Positions 51,333-60,692 of a DNA stretch of 64,000 bases are shown here, one piece after another. The translations under genes were made by a program, and so were the position numbers. A model generated the notes under the pieces. The model did not search any database. It saw only the letters and a list, made by a program, of their open reading frames with translations, and was not told where the DNA came from. The first letter of the stretch is position 1; every line of letters starts with the position of its first letter. Source of the stretch: Ardenticatenaceae bacterium (GTDB lineage: Bacteria > Chloroflexota > Anaerolineae > Promineifilales > Promineifilaceae); NCBI GenBank assembly GCA_020634245.1, contig JACKCC010000011.1, positions 186,001 to 250,000 on the forward strand, given 5' to 3'.

Positions 51333-52097
51333 ATGCCTTACCTGAACCTAAACGATCAGCTAATTTTTTATACCTTCAAAGAAGGGGATCCTGATTTGCC
51401 GGTTGTGGTCCTTGTCCACGGAGCCGGCAGCAGCCATTTGGGTTGGCCGCCAGGGCTGCGGCGGCTACCCGATTTTGCCGTGATGGGGGTGGATTTGCCG
51501 GGGCACGGCCGTTCCCATCCCCCTGGCCGCAGCAGCATCGACGAATACGCCAATGACATCGCCGCCCTCTTAAGCCAGCAAAAAATCGGACAGGCCGTCC
51601 TCATCGGCCACTCGATGGGCGGCGCGATTGCCCAAACGTTGGCTTTGAGTCAGCCCGACGTCGTTGCCGGTCTCGTTTTGATCGGCACAGGGGCCAAACT
51701 GCCCGTTTCTGACTTGATTTTGGCGCAGACATTGACGGATTTTACGGCCGTTACCAACTTCATCAGCCAATTTTCCTGGTCGCCAGCCGCTCCGCCGCCT
51801 CTGGTTGCTAAAGGTCACCAGGAACTCCTCAAGACTGCCCCTGATGTCCTGCTAGGTGATTTTGTGGCTTGCAACACATTCGATGTGCGCGATCAACTGG
51901 GCAAAATAGACGTTCCGACGCTGGTCACCGCCGGTTCCATCGACAAAATGACGCCTCCCAAGTTTGGCCGCTACCTGGCTGAACAAATTCCAGGCGCTGC
52001 GCTACACATTGTCGAAAACAGCGGGCATTGGATGATGTTGGAACAGGCGGATGAGGTAACGGCCGTGATCACCCAGTTCCTCCAGCAATTCACCTAA
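51333..52097 (+). CDS. alpha/beta hydrolase
   Basis: 254 residues. The fold is clear: oxyanion region VLVHGAGSSHLGW, nucleophile elbow GHSMGG with the catalytic Ser near residue 94, Asp in TAGSIDKMTPP and His in ENSGHWMMLE. The substrate is unknown; sequence style is that of small ester or C-C bond hydrolases. Its last four bases overlap the convergent rdgB gene. Confidence 0.88.
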   Translation: MPYLNLNDQLIFYTFKEGDPDLPVVVLVHGAGSSHLGWPPGLRRLPDFAVMGVDLPGHGRSHPPGRSSIDEYANDIAALLSQQKIGQAVLIGHSMGGAIAQTLALSQPDVVAGLVLIGTGAKLPVSDLILAQTLTDFTAVTNFISQFSWSPAAPPPLVAKGHQELLKTAPDVLLGDFVACNTFDVRDQLGKIDVPTLVTAGSIDKMTPPKFGRYLAEQIPGAALHIVENSGHWMMLEQADEVTAVITQFLQQFT

Positions 52098-52699
52098 TCA
52101 GCCAATACCTGTCGCAGCAGTGGCTCTATCGCTTTCATCGCTTGACCACGATGGCTGATCGTGTGTTTCACTGCCGATCCCACCTGGGCCATTGTTTGCC
52201 CTCTATCCGGCAGAAGAAAGACGGGATCGTAACCAAAACCGCCATTTCCGGCCGGTTCATTGGCAATCATCCCCTCACAAACACCTTCGGCCGTACCTAG
52301 CAGTGAGCCATCCGGCGCAGCCAGGGCAATGGTGGCACGGAAGCGTGCCGTGCGTTGCGGCCAGGGAACATCGCGCATATTTTGCAATAGCAGCCGGTAG
52401 CGGTCTTCATGAGTCAATCCGGCACCACCATAACGGGCAGTAAAAATACCCGGTTCGCCATTCAACGCATCAACCTGCAAACCGGAATCATCAGCTAAAG
52501 TCAGCATACCAGTCATTTTGGCATAACTTTGGGCTTTTAATACCGCATTTTCACAGAAAGTGCTGCCTGTTTCTTCCACATCTTTCTCGATTCCAACTTC
52601 GTCCAGACTAAACCATTCGATGGCCATGTCTCCCAACATGTCGGCAAATTCGGCTACCTTCCCCCGATTATGTGTCGCTACTAAAAGTTTTGTTGTCAT
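52094..52699 (-). CDS. rdgB: non-canonical purine NTP pyrophosphatase (RdgB/HAM1)
   Basis: 201 residues from ATG 52699. It hydrolyses ITP, dITP and XTP to monophosphates to keep deaminated purines out of nucleic acids. LLVATHNRGKVAEF (substrate-binding SHNxGK-type motif), TLADDSGLQVDALNG, PGIFTARYGG, FGYDPVFLLPDRGQTMAQ and SHRGQAMKA are all family hallmarks. Typical length. Confidence 0.95.
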   Translation of the reverse strand: MTTKLLVATHNRGKVAEFADMLGDMAIEWFSLDEVGIEKDVEETGSTFCENAVLKAQSYAKMTGMLTLADDSGLQVDALNGEPGIFTARYGGAGLTHEDRYRLLLQNMRDVPWPQRTARFRATIALAAPDGSLLGTAEGVCEGMIANEPAGNGGFGYDPVFLLPDRGQTMAQVGSAVKHTISHRGQAMKAIEPLLRQVLAD

Positions 52700-52773
52700 C
52701 AATCACCTCGTTTTACGTTTTTCTCATCGGTTATGCTATACTCATCGTTCACTTTTGACCAATTGAGATAAAC

Positions 52774-53295
52774 ATGAGTACGAATAATTTTCCTCGTTTA
52801 CGATTTAATTTTGGTTTTTTACTGGAATCCTCGTTAGGCACCAGCCGGGTGATAGAACTGGATTACCCGACCATCCAGGTAAGTGAAGATGTGACTTTGA
52901 CGCCGCTGCAGGGCAGATTGACAGCAACCCGTACTTCTGAAGGGGTGTATGTGAACGGCCGTTTCCAAAGCGCCATCCTCACTGAATGTGTCCGCTGCCT
53001 GGATGAAACCCTCGTCCCCATCGACATCGAAATGGACGAACTGTTTTATTATCCGCCAGAAACAATGCCTCAAAACGAAGATGCCTTCGCCTTCGACGGC
53101 GAAACCGGCTTCATTGACCTGGGGCCACTCATGCGCGAATTGAGCCTGCTGGCCCTGCCTACCCAACCCCTTTGCCGTCCCGACTGCCTGGGATTGTGCA
53201 TGGAATGCGGCCAAAATCTTAATGAAGGCGACTGCAACTGTCAGGATGACGATATCGATCCACGCATGGCAAAACTGCGTTCCCTGCTTGAGTAA
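52774..53295 (+). CDS. YceD/DUF177-family protein
   Basis: 173 residues from ATG 52774. DUF177 features: a beta-rich N-terminal half, FQSAILTECVRCLDETLVPIDIEMDELF (split C-x-x-C region), and a C-terminal CRPDCLGLCMECGQNLNEGDCNCQ, a cysteine-rich end that probably binds zinc. Family members are linked to 23S rRNA accumulation and usually precede rpmF; here obgE follows instead after five bases, which still fits ribosome assembly. Confidence 0.85.
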   Translation: MSTNNFPRLRFNFGFLLESSLGTSRVIELDYPTIQVSEDVTLTPLQGRLTATRTSEGVYVNGRFQSAILTECVRCLDETLVPIDIEMDELFYYPPETMPQNEDAFAFDGETGFIDLGPLMRELSLLALPTQPLCRPDCLGLCMECGQNLNEGDCNCQDDDIDPRMAKLRSLLE

Positions 53296-53300
53296 TCACT

Positions 53301-54566
53301 ATGTTCTTCGACCGGGCAAAAATTTACATTAAAAGTGGTAATGGCGGCGATGGCATGATCAGCTTCCGGCGTGAAGCCCACGTACCCTACGGCGGCCCCG
53401 ATGGCGGCGACGGCGGACGCGGCGGCGACGTCGTTTTTGTCGTCAATCCCCATCACAACAGCCTGATCCGCTTCCACAAAAACAACCATTTCCGGGCCGA
53501 CGACGCCAAACACGGCAGCACCAAACGCAAAACAGGCGCCAGCGGGGAAACATTGCGGCTGGAGGTCCCGCCAGGAACCATCATTCGTAATGCCGAAACC
53601 GGCGAGCAGTTGGCCGATCTGACGCGGGAAAACCAGGAAGCCATTATTCTGATGGGCGGGCGCGGTGGGCGCGGCAACATTCATTTCGCCAACAGCGTCA
53701 ACCAGGCACCACGCATTGCCGAACGGGGCGAACCAGGCGAGGAAATGTGGCTGGAACTGGAGCTAAAGCTCATCGCTGACGTAGGCATTGTGGGTGTGCC
53801 TAACGCCGGCAAATCCACACTGCTTTCTGTGGTCAGTGGAGCCAGACCCAAGATTGCCGACTACCCCTTCACTACCTTGCAGCCCAATCTAGGGGTTGCC
53901 CCACTAGATGAATTTAACACGATTACTCTGGCCGACATCCCCGGCTTGATTGAAGGTGCGGCCGAAGGCGTGGGGCTAGGGCACGACTTTTTGCGTCATG
54001 TGGAACGAACACGCGTTTTGATTCACTTGATTGATGGCGCAGCCTCGGATCCGCTGGAAGATTGGGCCATGATCAACCAGGAATTATCGCTTTATGACAT
54101 TCGGCTGGAAGACCGGCCGCAGCTTGTAGTACTGAACAAGATGGATTTGCCCGATGCCGTCGCCTGGGAACCTATAATCGAAGAAGAAGTGAAAAAAGCG
54201 GGCTACCCGTTTTGCTCTATTTCGGCAGCAACCGGCCAGGGTGTGCGCGAGATGCTGTTTAGGGTGAAACAAATGCTGGATGAAGCGCCGGAACTGGAAA
54301 TAGCCGATGATGAAATGATCATCATCCAGCCGGAACCGGATGATGCTGCGTTTACAATTGAACGGGAAGGGTCGGGCTGGCGGGTCAGCGGCCGGCGCAT
54401 TGAGCGTATCGCCGCCATGACTTATTTTGAATTTGATGCTACGCTGATCCGCTTCCAGCACATTTTGGAAAGTATGGGGATTTCTGATGCACTGAAAGAA
54501 GCCGGGGTCAAACCGGGTGACATGGTTTACATCGGGGACGAGGAGTTGGAGTGGGGCGAAGAATAG
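53301..54566 (+). CDS. obgE: GTPase Obg/CgtA
   Basis: 421 residues. The N-terminal glycine-rich OBG fold is about 1-158 (GGDGGRGGDVVFV, GRGGRGNIHFA). The G domain follows with G1 GVPNAGKST, switch FTTLQPNLG, G3 DIPGLIEGA, G4 NKMD and G5 SAATG. A C-terminal OCT domain is about 345-421. It is needed for 50S subunit maturation and stress control. It overlaps nadD by 16 bases, a common Obg-nadD neighbourhood. Confidence 0.96.
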   Translation: MFFDRAKIYIKSGNGGDGMISFRREAHVPYGGPDGGDGGRGGDVVFVVNPHHNSLIRFHKNNHFRADDAKHGSTKRKTGASGETLRLEVPPGTIIRNAETGEQLADLTRENQEAIILMGGRGGRGNIHFANSVNQAPRIAERGEPGEEMWLELELKLIADVGIVGVPNAGKSTLLSVVSGARPKIADYPFTTLQPNLGVAPLDEFNTITLADIPGLIEGAAEGVGLGHDFLRHVERTRVLIHLIDGAASDPLEDWAMINQELSLYDIRLEDRPQLVVLNKMDLPDAVAWEPIIEEEVKKAGYPFCSISAATGQGVREMLFRVKQMLDEAPELEIADDEMIIIQPEPDDAAFTIEREGSGWRVSGRRIERIAAMTYFEFDATLIRFQHILESMGISDALKEAGVKPGDMVYIGDEELEWGEE

Positions 54567-55183
54567 GATTACTGGGCGGCACGTTTGATCCGCCGCATTT
54601 AGGCCATTTGTGGGTGGCGGAGACGGCGCGGGAGCAGTTGGCGCTGGATCAGATGCTGTTTTTGCCTGTTGGGGAACCGCCGCACAAACAGGACAGATCG
54701 GTAACGGCCGTTGCTCACCGTTTAGCGATGACAAAATTAGCCATTGCCACAAATCCCGATTTTGTTCTGGACACAACTGACATGGACCGCCCCCTGCCCC
54801 ACACAACGCATACATTGCTGCCGCTTTTACACCAAGCTTATCCTGATTCACAGCTTTGGTTTTTGATTGGGGCCGATTCCCTACATGATTTCCCCACCTG
54901 GGAGCAGCCAGAGCAAATTATTACGCAATGCCGGCTGGCGGTTTATCCCCGCCCTGGGGTAATGATTGATTGGCCCAAATTAGAAACGGCCGTTCCCGGA
55001 ATAGAAACGGCCGTTGACCTGATCAAAGGACCCATCATGTCCATCTCGTCATCGGGCATCCGCAACTGGCGGCGACAAGGTCATTCCGTGTGCTACCTGG
55101 TGACGACAGACGTCCTGAACTACATTGAGGCAAACAAACTGTACACAAAGGAACCGGGTATTTCAGAGACATCCGGTTCCTAA
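54551..55183 (+). CDS. nadD: nicotinate-nucleotide adenylyltransferase
   Basis: 210 residues from GTG 54551, inside the obgE end, with GAGGAG upstream as ribosome binding site. It makes deamido-NAD from nicotinate mononucleotide and ATP. GGTFDPPHLGHL with the H-x-G-H nucleotidyltransferase motif, WFLIGADSLHDFPTW and the C-terminal SISSSGIRNW (ISSTxIR) identify it. It is coupled to obgE. Confidence 0.95.
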   Translation: MGRRIGLLGGTFDPPHLGHLWVAETAREQLALDQMLFLPVGEPPHKQDRSVTAVAHRLAMTKLAIATNPDFVLDTTDMDRPLPHTTHTLLPLLHQAYPDSQLWFLIGADSLHDFPTWEQPEQIITQCRLAVYPRPGVMIDWPKLETAVPGIETAVDLIKGPIMSISSSGIRNWRRQGHSVCYLVTTDVLNYIEANKLYTKEPGISETSGS

Positions 55184-55188
55184 AAGCA

Positions 55189-55398
55189 TTATTCTTGTGC
55201 TGTTTCCGGTTCCGGTTCAACCTCGCGCGGCACAAACCGCCGCATCTGTTTTACCGACACTTTGATCGCCTTACGGCATTTGATGCATTCGACAACGTGA
55301 TGTTTTTGCTTTTTTTCATCGGCCTCAGCCACAGCTTGAGCCACAAAGTCCCGGCTCAGATTAAATGATGTTCGGCAAAAAGGACAGCGAACGTTCAT
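55189..55398 (-). CDS. small zinc-ribbon protein
   Basis: 69 residues from ATG 55398 (AAGGAGAA eight bases upstream; longer readings run into a CATACGTCATGCG repeat). MNVRCPFCRTSFNLS and VVECIKCRKAIKVS give two C-x-x-C pairs of a zinc ribbon, like MJ0042-type or zinc-ribbon domains that read proteins or nucleic acids. The tail PREVEPEPETAQE is acidic. Function unknown. Confidence 0.75.
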   Translation of the reverse strand: MNVRCPFCRTSFNLSRDFVAQAVAEADEKKQKHHVVECIKCRKAIKVSVKQMRRFVPREVEPEPETAQE

Positions 55399-55520
55399 AA
55401 TTGGTTCTCCTTTTTTATGGTAAGTAATAGCATTGTAAAACAAAATACGTGAAAGGTAAAACGTGATTAAGGATTCCTCATACGTCATGCGCCCTACATC
55501 ATACGGCATGAGAAATTGGC

Positions 55521-56096
55521 ATGATAAACGATAACATCTCGCTCATTGTCGATATGTTGCGGCAAAGCATGGCCGCCGGGCTAACTCCCTTTCTAACCAT
55601 CACCAGCGACAGTATGGCTCCCCTGCTCAAAGTTGGCGACCAAGTAGGACTGGAATCAGTTAAAGTGGAGCATCTGCATATCGGCGACATCATCACGCTG
55701 GTTCAGAATGGGCATCTGTTGACCCATCGCTTTTGGGGTATTGATGAGCAGGCACGGCCGTTCACTCGCGGCGACCGTCCTTTCACACCAGACCCACCCG
55801 GCAGTTCTGACCAATTGTTAGGCCGGGTAATAGAGTGCCGCCGCCAACAACGGGAACTATCGCTGAAAAGCGGAGCCGGAAAGCGGTTGAATCAATATTT
55901 GACCTGGCTGATGCGGCTCGAATCGCGGCTGCTCACCGGTTATGCCCCATCGCCCAATGGACCGATCTTGCCGCCACAAAAGCAGCAGGCACTGTTGACC
56001 CGGCTAGTACACCGGGCGTTTTTTATTTGGGCCAGCCTGGCGGTAATCATTTTTACCTGGCTGGCTCCACAACCTCACTCACAGGGATCAACATGA
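55521..56096 (+). CDS. S26/S24-like signal-peptidase-fold protein
   Basis: 191 residues. TITSDSMAPLLKVGDQVGL is the S-M-x-P-x-x-x-x-G-D box of signal peptidase I and LexA-fold proteases, with Ser as nucleophile. A beta barrel follows (IGDIITLVQNGHLLTHRFWG). The usual catalytic Lys is not obvious. A C-terminal hydrophobic helix (FFIWASLAVIIFTWLA) anchors it, resembling SipW/archaeal type enzymes with reversed order. It overlaps the following MFS gene by four bases. Confidence 0.7.
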   Translation: MINDNISLIVDMLRQSMAAGLTPFLTITSDSMAPLLKVGDQVGLESVKVEHLHIGDIITLVQNGHLLTHRFWGIDEQARPFTRGDRPFTPDPPGSSDQLLGRVIECRRQQRELSLKSGAGKRLNQYLTWLMRLESRLLTGYAPSPNGPILPPQKQQALLTRLVHRAFFIWASLAVIIFTWLAPQPHSQGST

Positions 56097-57289
56097 CAAC
56101 ATCTGCTTCTATGGCAACAACACGGGCCGATTGGTCGAAAACGGCCGTGTACTATGCCGCCTTTATCACCATCGGTCTGGTCAGTGCCATCCTGGGACCA
56201 ACCCTGCCGTCCCTGGCCGAAAACACCAAAACTATCGTAGGCGAAATCGGCTTTCTTTTTTCGGCGCGCTCCCTGGGCTACATGACCGGCGCCATGTTCG
56301 GGGCGCGGCTGTTTGACCGGCTGCCCGGCCACCGGCTGATGGCTGCCATGATCGTTGCCCTCTCGCTGACCCTGGCTATGACACCAATTGTTCACCAAAT
56401 CTGGCTGTTAACGGCCGTTCTCTTCCTCACCGGGGTCTCCGAAAACATGGTGGATGTAGGCGGCAACACCCTTCTTGTCTGGGTTCATCGAGACAAAGTC
56501 GGCCCTTTTATGAACGGCCTGCACTTTTTCTTTGGCCTTGGCGCGCTGTTTTCGCCAATTGTCGTAGCCCAAGTTCTAATGCACAGCGAGGGAATTACCT
56601 GGGCCTATTGGCTGCTGGCATTGATCATCCTGCCCGTATCACCGTTGTTAGCACTACAGCCCAGCCCAACGGCCATTCATAACACCACAACTACCGACCA
56701 ATCAACCCGCAAACCAACCAACATCCCCCTTCTCCTGCTCATCATGGGTTTCTTTTTCCTGTATGTAGGCATGGAAACCGGATTTGGCGGCTGGGTTTTC
56801 ACTTATGCCACCACATTGGGACTGGTCGAGGAAACGGCCGCTGCCTATCTCACTTCCGTTTTTTGGGGTGCGTTGACTCTTGGCCGGCTGGTTTCCATTC
56901 CTCTGGCCGCACGCCTGCGGCCGCGCACCATTTTGTGGCTGGATTTGATCGGTGCTCTGGTGAGCGTTGGACTAATTCTCATCTGGCAGCAGACGGCGGC
57001 TGCTCTCTGGTTGGGAGCTGCCGGACTGGGCTTCTTTTTCGCCTCGATTTTCCCCACCACGCTAGCGCTGGCCGAGCGACGAATGACAATAACCGGTCAG
57101 ATTACAGGGTGGATATTCGTAGGAGTCAGTCTGGGTGGCGGTGCGCTGCCCTGGCTGATGGGCATTTTGCTGGAGTCGATAGCGGCAACGGCCGCACTCT
57201 GGACAATTCTGGTGGGCATTTTCCTGGCGGCCGGTCTGCTCGTCCTCATTTTACGCCACGAAAAGGTCAGCACGGCCGCATCTGCTTGA
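56093..57289 (+). CDS. major facilitator superfamily transporter
   Basis: 398 residues from ATG 56093, overlapping the previous stop (ATGA). The frame is open further 5' but overlaps the S26 gene. About twelve membrane helices are visible; the first, YYAAFITIGLVSAILGPTLPSLA, is followed by SARSLGYMTGAMFGARLFDRLPGHRLM with the GxxxDRxGRR-like loop between helices 2 and 3. The style (fucose permease / FHS group) suggests sugar transport, but the substrate is unknown. Confidence 0.82.
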   Translation: MTTSASMATTRADWSKTAVYYAAFITIGLVSAILGPTLPSLAENTKTIVGEIGFLFSARSLGYMTGAMFGARLFDRLPGHRLMAAMIVALSLTLAMTPIVHQIWLLTAVLFLTGVSENMVDVGGNTLLVWVHRDKVGPFMNGLHFFFGLGALFSPIVVAQVLMHSEGITWAYWLLALIILPVSPLLALQPSPTAIHNTTTTDQSTRKPTNIPLLLLIMGFFFLYVGMETGFGGWVFTYATTLGLVEETAAAYLTSVFWGALTLGRLVSIPLAARLRPRTILWLDLIGALVSVGLILIWQQTAAALWLGAAGLGFFFASIFPTTLALAERRMTITGQITGWIFVGVSLGGGALPWLMGILLESIAATAALWTILVGIFLAAGLLVLILRHEKVSTAASA

Positions 57290-57292
57290 GAC

Positions 57293-57328
57293 AAAAAGAA
57301 GAGCCGGAGCGAGAATGCTCCGGCTCTT
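57293..57328 (-). terminator. intrinsic terminator after tRNA-Lys
   Basis: AAGAGCCGGAGC (57299-57310) pairs with GCTCCGGCTCTT (57317-57328), 12 bp with a six-base loop. On the minus strand it is followed by CTTTTT, so it ends the tRNA transcript; it may also stop the MFS mRNA from the other side. Confidence 0.85.
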
Positions 57329-57344
57329 ATCATTTGATATTCAG

Positions 57345-57417
57345 TGACCCCGATAGGACTCGAACCTATAACCTCGGCATTAAGAGTGCCCTGCTCTGCC
57401 AATTGAGCTACGGGGCC
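57345..57417 (-). tRNA. tRNA-Lys (anticodon CTT)
   Basis: 73 bases on the minus strand. Acceptor GGCCCCG/CGGGGTC (one G-T), D arm GCTC/GAGC, anticodon loop CTCTTAA (anticodon CTT), T arm ATAGG-TTCGAGT-CCTAT and discriminator A. The outermost anticodon-stem pair is a G-G mismatch. CCA is not encoded. Confidence 0.92.
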
Positions 57418-57507
57418 ATTTGACAAGCGCCGGAATTATACTAATTTTCGCAGCAAAAACCAAACTTTGGGGGAGCGCCAATCAAAGTAATATCCAGAAA
57501 ATGGGTT

Positions 57508-59757
57508 TCATGGCATTGTAAGAAATCGATCAGATACCCAGCCGGTTTGGCCGTTCACTTCAATTTGCTGCCAGGTAAGATTATCGGCCGTTTCCCGACC
57601 ATCAAGCAAGATAACGGCCGTGTCCGGGGCCAAAAAGGTTACAATGACTGCGTTTGTTCCCGGTTCGGCACGCAAATTGAGACCATAGGGGGAATTGATA
57701 ACGGCCGTTCTGGGGGTTGGTGTGGGTACGGCCGTGTCCGTGGGGGCAATTGTCGGTGTGTCGGTGGGGGATGGCGTGGGCGTATCGGTGGGAACGGCCG
57801 TTGGCGTCTCAGTGGGCAGCGGCGATGGAGTGGGCGTAAATGTTTCCGTCGGTGTGGGGCCAGGCGTGGGCGTATTAGAGGCTGTGGGTGTGGGCGTGAG
57901 CGTGGGCGGAATCTCTGGGTCCAGGTTCGTCACCAAAATCACCGTCATCGTCAGCCCCACTTCCCGCTGCAAGCCAATACTAATGGCGTCCTGTAATTCT
58001 TTGGCCTGCATATACGGGATCGAATGTGTCGAACGGACGGTTAAATCCATTGACAACGGCGCTGATTGATTATTAATTTCCCCCACAATCAACAAATCCT
58101 GCGGCGAAACAATCCGCCCGCCGGTCACTTCGGTCACGCTGTCCATAACCAGGGTGCGCATATCGGCTTCATAAGCAGACTCTTGGGCCAGACGATAAGT
58201 AAAACCCGCCAACATAGCCGCAACAATGACCACAAACATCAGTGCAATACGTACACTGCGCGTCTGCACCTCGCGGCGAGCTTTCTGAGCAGCTGTAGGT
58301 CGAAAACCCAGGATCAGGAAGGTAACGGCCGTAGCCGCACTAATCGCCACAAAGTTCGTCGTAAACAGCAGCAGTGCCCCTAATGATTGCGGGTACAGGC
58401 CATTGGTCAGCGTAATGCCCACAGTAGCCAGCGGCGGAACCAGGGCAGCGGCAATCGCCACCCCCGGCAAAGCGCCGGCCGCATCCGAATGCGAAAGCGC
58501 ATAAGCGCCAGCCATCCCGGAGAAAATAGCAATCGCCAGGTCAATCAGCGTGGGCTGCGTTCGAGCCAATAATTCGGCCGTCAACGGCTCATTCAAATGC
58601 AGCAGTCCGGCCACCATCCCCACAAAAACCGCCAGCACCGCACCGCGAACAACCGCCCCCAATGACAGCCGCAAAAAGCGTGTATCGCCTAAAACGATGG
58701 CCAGCCCTGTTCCCACCATCGGTGACATGAGCGGCGCTACCAACATCGCCCCAATAACCACAGCCGGACTGTTGACGATCAAACCCAGTCCGGCAATCAT
58801 GGCCGCCAAAGCGATAAGGATAAAGAAATCAGCATCAGGCCGGGCGCCGCGCCGAATGCGGGCATAAGCTTCTGACCGCTCTTCCAGATTAAGTCGAACC
58901 TGGAAGTTTTCCAACTGCCAGGAAAGGTTACCAAATAAATTTTCTAACGGCCGTTGCGGTTGGCGCACAATCATGATCGGTTTACGGCTTTGCCGCACCA
59001 CCGCTCCGGGAATGTTGCCAAATAAAACCTTGTCTAGAGAGCTTTCCCGGCTGGCCCCCAGCACCACCAGATCACATTCCTGACTGGCCGCGTCTACAAT
59101 GCCATCAATAACCGAACTGCTGGTAATAAGCTGCGTTTCAATTCTCTCCCCGGCATCAACAACGTTAAGCAGGTGCCGCAGCCGGGAACGGCCTAACGCC
59201 TCCTCATTCGGTCCCAAACGGGCGGGAACAACGTACAGCGCCTGAACATGAATATCCGGGGGCAGCGGCAGCAAAAAACTAAGCGCGTGGGCCGTGTTGG
59301 GGCCGCCAGACGTAGGAACGATAATGTTTTTCAACGGCGACGGGGTCGTTCCGGCTTCGATGTCTGATTGATCGCCCCGCACTGCGCCAACGGCACAAGG
59401 AATTGTTTTTAAGTCACGCCAGTTGGGGTCTTCGGCATACGTTAACAGGAGGTCGATGTCGGCTTTGTGGACAAAATGGGCTAAATCTTTGTCATAGGCC
59501 GAAGCTTCGATGAGCAGCAAGTGGATACGGCCGTCTTCCTGGTACATGGCTTCAATCTGGGCCATATCGGCACGGGCCTGTACCAGATTAGCTTCACTGC
59601 TGTCGGGTACGGTAACGGCCGCTACCAACTCACCGTGGTTGGCCGCCGCCAGAGCATAGGCCAACTGCCACGTCCGACCCAGTGGCCGCCCCGGCGCGAG
59701 GGTCAATAAAACGCGCCAAACCTTGCCTTCGGGAATGTTCCCCTCAATGATTTTCAT
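57508..59757 (-). CDS. USP-DUF389-SH3 fusion membrane protein
   Basis: 749 residues. The N-terminal 270 residues form universal-stress-protein domains (for example CDLVVLGASRESSLDKVLFGNIPGAVV split around the ATP site). About 315-500 is a DUF389 membrane domain with repeated PAVVIGAMLVAPLMSPMVG and GVAIAAALVPPLATVGITL. After a soluble part comes a Thr/Pro repeat stalk (about 610-685), then a bacterial SH3 domain at the C-terminus (YGLNLRAEPGTNAVIV... WQQIEVNGQTGWV). SH3b domains bind peptidoglycan. The chain thus runs from a cytoplasmic nucleotide sensor through the membrane to the wall. It is coupled to the amidotransferase gene upstream by an ATGA overlap. Confidence 0.85.
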   Translation of the reverse strand: MKIIEGNIPEGKVWRVLLTLAPGRPLGRTWQLAYALAAANHGELVAAVTVPDSSEANLVQARADMAQIEAMYQEDGRIHLLLIEASAYDKDLAHFVHKADIDLLLTYAEDPNWRDLKTIPCAVGAVRGDQSDIEAGTTPSPLKNIIVPTSGGPNTAHALSFLLPLPPDIHVQALYVVPARLGPNEEALGRSRLRHLLNVVDAGERIETQLITSSSVIDGIVDAASQECDLVVLGASRESSLDKVLFGNIPGAVVRQSRKPIMIVRQPQRPLENLFGNLSWQLENFQVRLNLEERSEAYARIRRGARPDADFFILIALAAMIAGLGLIVNSPAVVIGAMLVAPLMSPMVGTGLAIVLGDTRFLRLSLGAVVRGAVLAVFVGMVAGLLHLNEPLTAELLARTQPTLIDLAIAIFSGMAGAYALSHSDAAGALPGVAIAAALVPPLATVGITLTNGLYPQSLGALLLFTTNFVAISAATAVTFLILGFRPTAAQKARREVQTRSVRIALMFVVIVAAMLAGFTYRLAQESAYEADMRTLVMDSVTEVTGGRIVSPQDLLIVGEINNQSAPLSMDLTVRSTHSIPYMQAKELQDAISIGLQREVGLTMTVILVTNLDPEIPPTLTPTPTASNTPTPGPTPTETFTPTPSPLPTETPTAVPTDTPTPSPTDTPTIAPTDTAVPTPTPRTAVINSPYGLNLRAEPGTNAVIVTFLAPDTAVILLDGRETADNLTWQQIEVNGQTGWVSDRFLTMP

Positions 59758-60488
59758 AAAACCGGCGCATACTCATTGGCCAGAAAATTAACCAGCCACT
59801 TCCCAACCAATTCATTATCTGGTGTACCTTGAGAGAGAGAGGAAACGGCCGTTTCATGCACAACCGGCTCCAATTCAGTTTTCATAGGGCCTAACAAATC
59901 TTCCATCATCGACCGGGTAAACTCCGGATGCCCCTGAATCCCCAAAACCTGATCACCAATCACAAAAAACGCATTGGGGCAAAACGCATTCCCGCCCAAC
60001 AACTCCGCCTGCGGCGGCAGCGCCACAACCTGATCCTGGTGCGCAAAATGAAGCGAACACTGCTCTGCCCCATCTGTCATCCAGGGCTTAGACTGTAATA
60101 CAGAAAACTTCTTCAACCCCAATCCCCACCCCTTCTCCGATTTTTCGGCATGGCCGCCTAATGCATGCGCTAAAATCTGATGTCCAAAACAAATACCCAC
60201 CAGTTTCTTGCCCGCCCGGTAACTCTCACGGACAAATGCCATCAACTCCGGAATCCAGGCATCCAAATCATAAACACCATTGGAACTGCCAGTGATAACA
60301 TAAGCATCACATTCGTCAGGCGAAGCGGGTAATTGTCCCTGGGCAACCTCGTAGCCAACAAAGGTAAAAGGCGCACCCGCATCTTGAAAAAAGCGAATAT
60401 AGGCATCCACGGGCAAACCGCCCCAATCAATGACGCTTTTTTGCGGGTGAATTGCATTGAGAATTCCAACTTGTCCTGTCTTCTGCAT
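59754..60488 (-). CDS. class I glutamine amidotransferase-like protein
   Basis: 244 residues from ATG 60488 (GGAGGTGAC directly upstream; the ATG at 60500 lacks a site). VGICFGHQILAHALGG carries the nucleophile Cys, LHFAHQDQVVALP a conserved His segment and GIQGHPEFTRSM the His/Glu pair. It resembles stand-alone GMP-synthase-like amidotransferases and gamma-glutamyl hydrolases acting on small amines. No synthetase partner is adjacent. It overlaps the DUF389 gene. Confidence 0.82.
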   Translation of the reverse strand: MQKTGQVGILNAIHPQKSVIDWGGLPVDAYIRFFQDAGAPFTFVGYEVAQGQLPASPDECDAYVITGSSNGVYDLDAWIPELMAFVRESYRAGKKLVGICFGHQILAHALGGHAEKSEKGWGLGLKKFSVLQSKPWMTDGAEQCSLHFAHQDQVVALPPQAELLGGNAFCPNAFFVIGDQVLGIQGHPEFTRSMMEDLLGPMKTELEPVVHETAVSSLSQGTPDNELVGKWLVNFLANEYAPVL

Positions 60489-60692
60489 TGTCACCTCCAA
60501 TCATTCGGATGAAAATATTACCTCTCCTGTAAAAACACGCCAAATCAAATTTGCATTCACAGGGTCTCAAAATACGCCACGTGACTTTCCTGAAGTTAAG
60601 GTACTGACTTGACCGGATTTCTACTTACCAGCTTCTGGGAAGTTGGCCTCGACATCAAACTGCGATGGGTGCGATTATTTTTTGTGTATAGA

